DNA of 23,202 bases, taken from Botryllus schlosseri (lineage: Eukaryota > Chordata > Ascidiacea > Stolidobranchia > Styelidae). Positions 1 to 9,500 of the stretch are shown one piece after another; within the stretch, counting starts at the first letter, position 1, and the number at the start of each line of letters is the position of its first letter. The translations under genes were made by a program, and so were the position numbers. The stretch spans positions 1 through 23,202 of the forward strand of contig ATSW01008085.1 of NCBI GenBank assembly GCA_000444245.1. Reading direction: 5' to 3'. The notes beneath the pieces were generated by a model. It worked only from the letters and a program-made list of their open reading frames with translations, did no database searches and was not told where the DNA came from.

Positions 1-70
1 GTATCTGCTCATATCAGTGGTACATCACTTTGATTGCTGTTGCTATTTACGATTTCGGTGATACCCCAAA
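1..70 (+). repeat. Left arm of a perfect 70-bp inverted repeat
   Basis: Bases 1-70 are the exact reverse complement of 5969-6038. The arm is cut by the window edge, so it may extend further left. It starts GTATCTGCTCATATC and ends GGTGATACCCCAAA. No coding content was found. Confidence 0.92.
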
Positions 71-313
71 CTTAACAGGATCAACAAAGAAAATGAGATT
101 ATCCACTTGACTGAAAGCTAGAAATGACCATCCTATTGCAGGGAATGTTTTCGGCCAACCTCCAAGCCACACCTATGAAGATGAAGGCTTGCGAGCCAAA
201 TACAAGCCCATGAGAATTATTTTACGGCCTTTCAGGACAGACTCCTAATGCCAAGCGATAAAAAGTGATCACATCCTTCTTAATAGATTTACGACGTCAA
301 AAAATCTTACTAC

Positions 314-430
314 CAGAGGTGGTCAGTAACAAAGTACAACTGCTTTTTCTAAGTACTCAAGAAAGTTTTTCCTACTCTGGCTAAGTTTTGAGACTACTTC
401 CACATTGACGCGAAACCACTTACCTTTACA
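314..430 (+). repeat. hAT-like MITE fragment starting CAGAGGTGG
   Basis: It begins CAGAGGTGGTCAGTAAC at 314, followed by AAGTACTCAAG and AGACTACTTCCAC. The reverse complement of 20880-20980 has the same order (GTGGTCAGTAAG, GAGTACTCAAGTAGG, ACTACTTCCAC). CAGAGGTG is a common hAT terminus. No second terminus was found. The rest of 71-586 holds nothing recognisable. Confidence 0.5.
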
Positions 431-586
431 CCATGACATTTGTAAAGTAGAAAGTAACTTTGGGATTGCTTTCTATCACTACGCGAGACTATAACAGAAT
501 ACGTGTCGAAAAAATAACCACAAAAATATGGACAATATGATATGCTTGGCCAAAATCCTGATCGCCAACTCATTGTGTCGACCGAC

Positions 587-3500
587 CTTCAGAAGCATCA
601 TCTGCTCGCATTTTTCTTCGAGCCGTTCGATTTTGGACTCCATGCCTTTCCTGTCCTTGATGAGATGAACGTGCTGCATTCTGGCATTTCTGGACATGAA
701 AAGATGATTTCAACGCACATGCGAAAAAATCCTGTGCTATTGAACGGTAAGTAGAGAATCTGTATCGAAGAAAATGAAGTACCGGTTCGGTATCGGATAA
801 TTTAGCTTCAAATCATACGCGTCATCAGGATAATCTAGGTACTACGACATTTAGACCGTTGGCATTGACCATTGGCTATTCCCTGGCTACTTCACTGGAT
901 ATGTGAGTTGGCAACATTAGGATCGGCAATCAGATGGAGGGAATGTTCGGGAACGGATGATCAAATTAATTCGTTTCGAGATGCCAATGAATCACTCACT
1001 TGAACAGCGATCTTTGTTCCGCTTTCTCGTGCTGCAGTTCTTTTATTCTTCTCTGCAATCCGAGCAGCGACTGATTGGTGAAAACGAGACAGGACGACAA
1101 ATCGCTGGGGACCGCGCCATTAGAGACGTGCTCCACTTGACTCAGTCGCAAAGGCACCACCACGTCGAGTTCGTTCAATTTGCCTTGCTTTTCAACCTAG
1201 AGGAATCATTTATACGTTATGTATTTACAATTTGTATAATACATATGTAACCCAGTTATCTAATGTTACTGTATGTGTAGCATGAAGTATGTAAAAAAGG
1301 TCAAGATCTGATTACAAAGCCGAGGTGTTCAAAAGTGATCAGTGTTGGTACTCCAGTATAAGTAGAAGTAATACCGTGTACGTCTACTCAATTACAAGAA
1401 GTAGTAGAAATTTCTGGGACATGTAAAAATTTCTTTCAGTAGAAGCAGAACATGATGGCCTGTAGTATTCAAATGCATATTTGGCGGAGAGGGGCACTGC
1501 GTATAGATTCTAATAGACTACTAAAGACTACTAACGACACTGCATATAGATTCAGTCTTCAAACTTAGGCTATAAAATAGGACTCTCACAATAGTAAGTG
1601 CCAAAACAGAGTCGTCATTGTAGCTAAAATTTATAATAGCATGTGTCATGTTGGTGTTGAAACAGCGGTCTCACTGTAGCATTTACGGAGAGTCATTAAA
1701 AATAACCCTAATCATTACATGACCTTAGCGCTAACCGTACCACAAGTCAACGATACTATGACACTTGCATTTAGACAAGAAGCCATCCCAAAAATGCGTT
1801 ACCGTATGTTTGACCGACCTGAAACTCTTCCAGCGCGTCCTTTGCAGTTTTCAATTGGCTCTCCATGACTTTTGACTTCTTAACGGTCGAGTCCATGTCT
1901 TTCTTCTGTTGTTCGGCCAATTTCTTCTCTTCAACAAGGCCTTCTTCAATGTCAAGCCGTTTCTCACGCAACTCGAGAACGCCTCGAAAGGTTTGCTGCG
2001 AATTTCGAGAAATGGTATGAAGTACCGTGAATCCCGATAAAGAATCATGTTCTTTTTATCGCACTTTAGACATTTTTGGTCAGAGCGTAGCAGACGCTAA
2101 GCCGGGTTGCCATATAGTCCCAAATTTAATTACTCTGCTTTTTAACCTAGACCCTAACATTTTCATTGGTCTTCGATGAGAGCCGTAAGGGGTCCACGTA
2201 TCCTTGTTCAAGAACTCCTGCTTGACGCACATGGTTTACGCTTGAAATGCGCCCGACTTATTTTTGGCATATTCAAAATTTCATTTCTTCAAATGGCAAA
2301 TAGAACTATGTCCAGAAATGGCATACAAAATAACAATGTCCTTATTCATTAGATTTATCTTTATTTTCTTAGTGCGGCGTGATATAAAACAGCACCATTC
2401 CTATTTAGAAGATTAGATTTCTTCTCATTTTTGAATCACAACCTTATTTTGTCTTGTTTCCATCAAAAGCAAAGAACTGTCTACCCAGAGTTTTAAGCCG
2501 CCCTTACTTTTCCATCCATGGCAACTGCAAACTCGATGATAAAGTTTTTTGTTGCATTGGCGCCAGTGCAATACAATCTACTGCTATTCTGGCCTAAAAT
2601 CAAATGGAACAGGAAATGGTCATTTTGAGCTCGGTCGGTGCCATACGGTATCTGGAGCCTGCATTTTTCGCTGCTTATCCACACGAACGGATCCATCTTA
2701 AAGCGGAAATGCGTAATAAGGAAATCGATGACCGCACCTCATCACAGCCTGGCGGACAGGTCGAATCGTCAAAGCCCCCTTCGATGGAATCGTCATCGTC
2801 TTCCTCGCTTGACCAATCAGATTCGTCGTCTGATGACATTTCGCTTTCGCCATCTCCCTCTGTTAACACAAACGTTGAGTGGGTGTTATCTTAATTTAAT
2901 CGATCAAGCCAAGTCAACTCCCAATGAGCCACATGTGAGTAATACCCCACCCACAAACCCCTGACAATATCTGATTGGTGAGAGCTGACCACTAAAAACC
3001 CTTCATTATTGATACATGATGCATAATAACGGTTAAGGGATTATCGTAATATTTAAAAATCGAAAGAGCCAAATCAGCATTTTCACCCTAATTAGGTCAC
3101 AAGATATGATGATCATAATGATATCATAATGGCAATGATATATATTATTCTGGGATCATCGTTGTGATTTTAACCGCAACTCGACATATCTGGAGGTGCC
3201 CAAAAAACAAAGTACGTCGACTCTTTCTAAGTACGAGATGTTGCATGCTTGCAGTTTTCGATATTGTATGCAAAGCTAGCCTAGAATACACTTTTACCTT
3301 CGTCGGGATTCTTCTTCTTAGCCCTCTTGATCTTTTTCCGAAAGACTTTGTTCAGGAAATCGGAAAACTTGTTGTTTTCGCCGATGAGAGTCGCCAAGTT
3401 GGCGTTCAACGCCTTCTCGCGATCGCTCAATTTTTCAATGTCTCGCCTTTTCGCCTCCAGTTTGACTTGCATGTCAGCGACCTGACGTGAAACAGAATAC

Positions 3501-6500
3501 CGTAAATGGTGATAGCATAAGCTCTACGTTAACTCCGATATTTTAAGTCAATCGAAATCCATATGATTTGTTTCTCAAAATTTAATTTGCCACATAAAAT
3601 CAATGAATTCTATCATTACATCTTCACGACATCGTAATGCAAGATGAAAGTAAAGTTAGCATAAGAGTGAATCTGATAATCTGGAAAGCCAGCCGTGTCG
3701 GTCCACATATTTACATGTTGTATATAGAAAGAGAGATTTACCACGTAAACCGACAAGAAAAAATAAGATTGCACATGTGCAGAAAGGTGCAATACAATAC
3801 CGAATCATTATTGACTGATACAGGTGATATGATTATGACTATCTTCGGGTCAAGCAGCCCGAGTAGCAGATTGTTCAGTCATCATAGAGTCATAGTGACG
3901 ATAGTGTACAGGGAGAAATATAGCATATGGTGATTATAACCATCCCTGCGGCAACTGCGAGAGTTACAAAATTAAATTAGATAATACAGATGTAAATAAA
4001 CAGGACCAATAATTCGCAAAACATAATCCAGGTCATATCAGGCACTTTTAATAAATGGTAAATCTCATACCTCGCCATGGATAAGGACGTAGGTTACCAG
4101 TGAACTTGGTAGTTGGTTCATGGTTGTAGATTATGTATTAGGGTCAGGGTTATGGCAGCTTAAGATTAGGGCAGTCTAGTGCCGAATTTACTAGTAACCA
4201 TGGATACCAAAGCAATAGCTCTTCTACAAAGGCTGTTCAGGTTGCTAGCCCTTTGATTGAGTTTTGTCGATGTGACACGTAAAATAAAATATTAGAAAGC
4301 GGAACCTTTGCATGCATCTCATCCAATTCAATGCGTTTGCTGGTCACACGGCCGGAAAGTGTGGTTTCCCGCTTCTCGTATTCCTTCAGAATCAAGAACT
4401 CTTCAAGCAGAGTGATTTGCCTAAAATTAGAAAAATTTCGTCTCATAATTTTAACAACTGTAACCAACGATAATCTAAAAGTATGTGATTTCTCGTCCCA
4501 TTTCCTAAATTCCTTACTTTAGTACACTTCGCACCTTTTATTTTCTACTTGTACTCCTACCAGTATTGGCGCGTCTTGAAAATCGCTACTTCGATTTGAA
4601 ATTGAGAATAAATGTCAGGGTTGTAAGTAACCGAGACACAAGGTCCCGAGTCACAAGTCAATCTCACTTTTATAGTTTCGATCACTGTTCAGTTTTGAGT
4701 TCAACCCACTATTTTCAACTCTACTCAAGCGATATAGAATAGCTCGCATTCATAATATCATAATTTTCCTCAGTCCTAACAGATTTTGGCCCCATTTTCC
4801 AAGTATCAGGACTGATGGACGAAATACCAATAATGTGGTGACTGTACTTTTCTTCCAAGTTACAATGAAATGCATGTCTTGGCCGTCCCAGTCTCGGGTC
4901 ATATGACTTGGTTCGAGTCAAGCACAATGACTCGAGTACAAATCGAGTCAATACACAAATTGACTCAAGTCGAGTCATTTTACGGATTTCAAAGAATGAC
5001 TCAAGTCAAGTCGAGTCACCAAGAAATCGTGACTCGAGTCCGATTCATTAAAACCCAGATAAATCTAAGGCGTTACTGCTCCGTGCGGTTGAGTAACAAC
5101 TAAATCAAGTCAAGCAAGAAAATTGGCCACAGTAAATACTATCATTTCATATTGTCATTGAATTGATTTGGTGGCATTTTTTAGGCAATTTCACAATTGA
5201 ACTACCAAACCCAGCTGATTAACCACCAGCTAGCAAATCAAGCACGATATCTGTTATCGTCCGTAGTGAAGTCAAGTGTAAATATGACTTGGGTAACCTA
5301 CTATTAAATTTATGTTAGGTACCAAGTCCACAGCGGAGTGTTAGCTTCGATTCAAAATACCTGAGATCGGCCATTTTCAAATCCACGTCCAAATACGTTT
5401 TCTCGTGCCGAAGCAGATGGAAGTTGGCGTCGAATTCGGTGATGCTCTCCTGGACTAGTTTCAACAACTGATTTCTGCGGTGTATCATCTTGATCTCTTT
5501 GATTTTGCCCATTTGAATTTCCAACGGCGACAGCAGCCTGTCGGGCTGCAAGGAAGCGAAAGGTATTTAGGGAATTGCTCTGACATTTAAAATTGCATCT
5601 CCACAAAAGATATGTGAGACGCTAACCACACAAATATCGCTTGGAAACATATGGTGTGTTTAATGATAATGGGAAAGATTTGTTTAATACATACCCGGGA
5701 TGGATGACGGCTTCGTAATGGCGTGCTGACTGCAGTCGCGCTTCTTTTACCGTTTGAGGAGGTAGTGTCTTCCTCGTCATTCTGTAAAAATTCGACCACG
5801 ATTCAAAAGAATTCCTGGATTTGATTTGAAACGACAATCTTAAACAGGACTTAAATTTGAAAATAGTAAAGCCACTTATCTCTGCCAGCTAGGATTCAGA
5901 TTACGAAAACCAGGATTCGTGCTTTACTTTTTGATGGTGGTCGACTGATTTTTTTAGTCTTAGAACGTTTTGGGGTATCACCGAAATCGTAAATAGCAAC
6001 AGCAATCAAAGTGATGTACCACTGATATGAGCAGATACAATAATTTCAAATGAAAATCATGTTTCAGATTTTAAATTCAAATCCGATTCCAAACTTAATT
6101 TTGCATTCTAAATTTGTATGTCCAAATCTGGTTTTCGCTGAAATTTGTGCAAAACTGCATGAAAAATGAATGTTCTCTGAGATTCCGTGTCCAAAGTCAA
6201 ATCCAGCTTCAAAATAATCGAAAATTCATGTGCAGTTCCATCCGTAGGTTCGAAACTGCTAGGATCTTCAAGAACTCATTCTCTCACCTTGGTGAATCCG
6301 CCGAAACCTCCGAACGACCCACCGGATTGCTTTTTACTCGCGTCCTCTCTCTCTTGCTCCGATACTTGGAACTGCAGCAGGGTCTCGCGTGTGTACTCGT
6401 ATTTCCTTTCAAAATTATTCACGATTTTGTAATTTTCACCCGCTCAAGACACGAAACACGCCTTGCAATACAAGAGACATAATACTATGTAACAAACACA

Positions 6501-9500
6501 TAGGGGGTGTTGAAACAACTAATAACGTAACGATCTAACTCATATAACAACCTAGCATAATTCTTGATCTAACAATGTTCATTATTTATCTATTAGCAGT
6601 TGATCGAAGATGGCTTCTTATCGCAGGATGCATCTAGCGACTAATGCAAAGCGACCAATAATTATCGAAAACTTACCAAGTTACATTGATACAGCAGTTG
6701 TCATAACAATTTCACTCGTAAAGCGCTGCAAACTCACTTAAAATTACTCTCTACCTCATTAAATATATATGTAAAAATGAATTATTTTTGTCTAGATAAT
6801 ACAAATTGAGTAGGTAGTATAAATAAGTAAAACTAGTTTGGTATTCCCAAAAAGTAGAATCACTTTGTACCTGACCAGTGTCCACCTTCATATTATATAT
6901 TTATACATTCGTAATCATATATAAGACATTATCTGAGTACAATATTCGGGATGAATGCAACATAATAATTTAACGGCCCTGCACAAGAGAACTAATGCTG
7001 TTGTTAAAAACGTGCATCTAGCGCAAGACGATAATCCGCAAAAGATAATCTCTCATTTCATGCGGTCTTACTTTTCGGGAAGCTCGTCCGGTTTCATTTC
7101 CGGCACTTTCGGCACTTGCTTGACGAGATTTTCGTTTAGCCGGTGTTGAATGTCCCGGATTTCGTTGACCCAGTTTCGGATTTGCTCTATACGCCGCTGC
7201 TTGTCGTCGCGAAGGCTGCTGAAGCGCGCATTGAATTTTGTCTTTTCCGCGTGAATCTAAACGACAAAGGACAGGAACTTGAGATTATAATCACAGCCGG
7301 CGACACAAACTTTTAACAAATGCAGTATCATAACATTGATGACATGGCAATGATCAAAGNCATGGCATAGGCTCCCTTCACAAATTTAAACGAAACTTGC
7401 CAATACATGACAAACACACAGAGAAGTTTATTTCCAAAAATTAAGTGGCATTAATTCATCTGGTCACCGCATACAGTCAAATACAGGCCTATATGTTATA
7501 TATATAAATGTATGTTGTAAAAAGTATAATGAAATAATATGTGTATGGATGTAATGCACACAGTAAATGAGAAGAATATGCAAACACCGAGGAAACAATG
7601 ATTAATGATAATTCACTCACATCCATATCATCATAACTAGGGCAATTTTTTGTTGCAGTCAGATCCGTGGAAAGTTGCATTTATTTTTCACAAAAGTTGC
7701 AGTAAAAGGTTGCATCTACTTTTCACAAAAGTTGCATTTATGGAAAAATCCTTGAAATTATTAGGATATGAGATACTAGAATCGACCCGTATCCAAGGAA
7801 CTGTAGCAAAAACTGATTGTTAGCGACTTCAACAAAATCAATGACCTGAAAAAATTGACCCAGTGAAAATATAATTTTCGGCGGTCCAGCCTGAATGTAC
7901 GTCAAATCAGAAAGGACCTCAAACTTAAACGACAGTGAAATAATCAAGCGACCTATTCACATATAGTGCCAAATATTTCCAGTAAAAGTTAGTTGCATGA
8001 AAAAATGGAGGAAAGTTGCAAAAAGTTTCGATATAAGAATCTTCCAAACTGCTTAGAACAACATACTACATAACTTCTGAGTATTTAGGAAGCTGTAAAA
8101 ATAAGTTGCAAAAGTTGCAAAAACTTGCCCTAATCATAACATTGATGTAAAATCTCCACAGTCTCTATGAAACCGCAGTACTTCCTACCATTGAATATAT
8201 CATCAGTAAGAAAAGTCTATAATATATATCAATTAGTGACAACAGAAATTAAAAACTAGCTTAGTTAATGAGAGCTATTTGAAGAACAATCAGTAATGAT
8301 AATTATCCCACGTCCATATGATCATGCACTTGCCATATTATAAAATCTACGGTTATCGAAATCCTATGGTTCGTTTCCAAACAAAAATATCTCCCGTCGT
8401 AAATGAGACAGCGGAATGATTTACAATGAAATCTACGAGGGAATGCTTACCAGTCCTTGCAGGATTAAGATTTGCGATTTCTTTTTCTCCGTGTCCATTC
8501 GCAAATGTTCGGGCACCACGTAATCCGAAGCGGTTTTCAATTTGAAATCTCCGATGTTGGCCTTTGCTTCCTGGATGGCCTTGATGTCGGCGGGGTCCTC
8601 GTAGTTATCCTCGGGCTTGTGTTTGTAGAGGTCTTTCCACTAAAATGAAACCTTAGTCTTGAAGATTACCGAATATTATAGTGCGCACGTTGCTATATAC
8701 TTCCATACATAAAAGTAAAATTAAAATCAAAACATACATTTTCACACTCTATGACGTTGAAGCAGTAAGAAAATTTAAGTGATGCCACAAATCTCCCGAA
8801 AATATCATACAAAAACCAAATCCGCTGAAATTCCCAGATTTTATCCAAGTCCAAATCCAATTGTCGTGACGCTAATGCAGTACATTATCTCAAGTTCATT
8901 TGCACAAAACACAACTATCACTAGCAAATTTGCAACAGTAACTCTAACCGTAAAAAGGATCGGTGCATTCGTGCCATAAATTACTTTCCGAGTAGGCGTG
9001 TTCGTATGTAGTTTCACAGTAGCTCTCATCAAGAAAAGAATTATTTACATGCATTGCAGCAGATAATGGGGGTTAAGAACACTCCAAATTATACATTGCT
9101 TTATCTCATTATTAGATAAGAGAGGAGTGGATATATATGCGAGATCATACAACGTAAGAATGAAACCTGTTTTGCGATATATGGGACAGCCATTACGTAC
9201 CATTATATGAAAATCCCTCAATCTTCATTTTTCTAGCTACTTAGAGGCATTTCATGGAGCATTCAAAAACCCCGGAGCAAATAATGGAAACACACAAAGA
9301 ATGATGCGGATTTGTATTATGTGGTATCGATACATTTACAAAGATATGGCAATTACAAGTCTCTCATTTTCACCTCTTTCTGCCTCTCGTCTCTCTTCCT
9401 CTTCGCCTCCTCGGCCTTTTTAATGGCCTTAGCGACCTTCTCGGCTTGCCTGCCTTGCAGCGTAGTACCCTTCTGTTTCTTGACTGCGCCGTGAAGAAAT

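Larger units (their letters stand above)
587..5545 (-). other. CFAP44: CFAP44 C-half, exons 9-15: distal coiled coils with basic patch and acidic insert
   Basis: Exon 9 (5545-5361) starts [19 protein letters not shown] and ends DLKMADLR. Exon 10 (4420-4306) reads [18 protein letters not shown]. Exon 11 (3481-3298) ends in a basic patch, [15 protein letters not shown]. Exon 12 (2859-2738) is a highly acidic Ser/Asp/Glu stretch followed by [14 protein letters not shown]. Exon 13 (1995-1819) contains [17 protein letters not shown]. Exon 14 (1196-1000) carries [19 protein letters not shown] and [11 protein letters not shown]. Exon 15 (689-587) reads [18 protein letters not shown] and ends KCEQMMLLK. 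The basic patch followed by an acidic patch is a family trait as I remember it. Exons 13 and 15 both end at the unusual donor hexamer GTCGGT, and exon 10 ends at GTTCCG. Confidence 0.82.

Noticed and set aside
2604-2894. Ser-rich open frame on the plus strand
   Set aside because: It is the antisense of the acidic Ser/Asp exon 12 of the CFAP44 C-half (2859-2738), which has matching phases and family motifs.
9357-9373. Alternative donor GTAATT for C-half exon 4
   Set aside because: It gives the wrong phase for the next exon; GTGAAA at 9373 keeps the frame and yields the family-like join RQKE-WKDLY.
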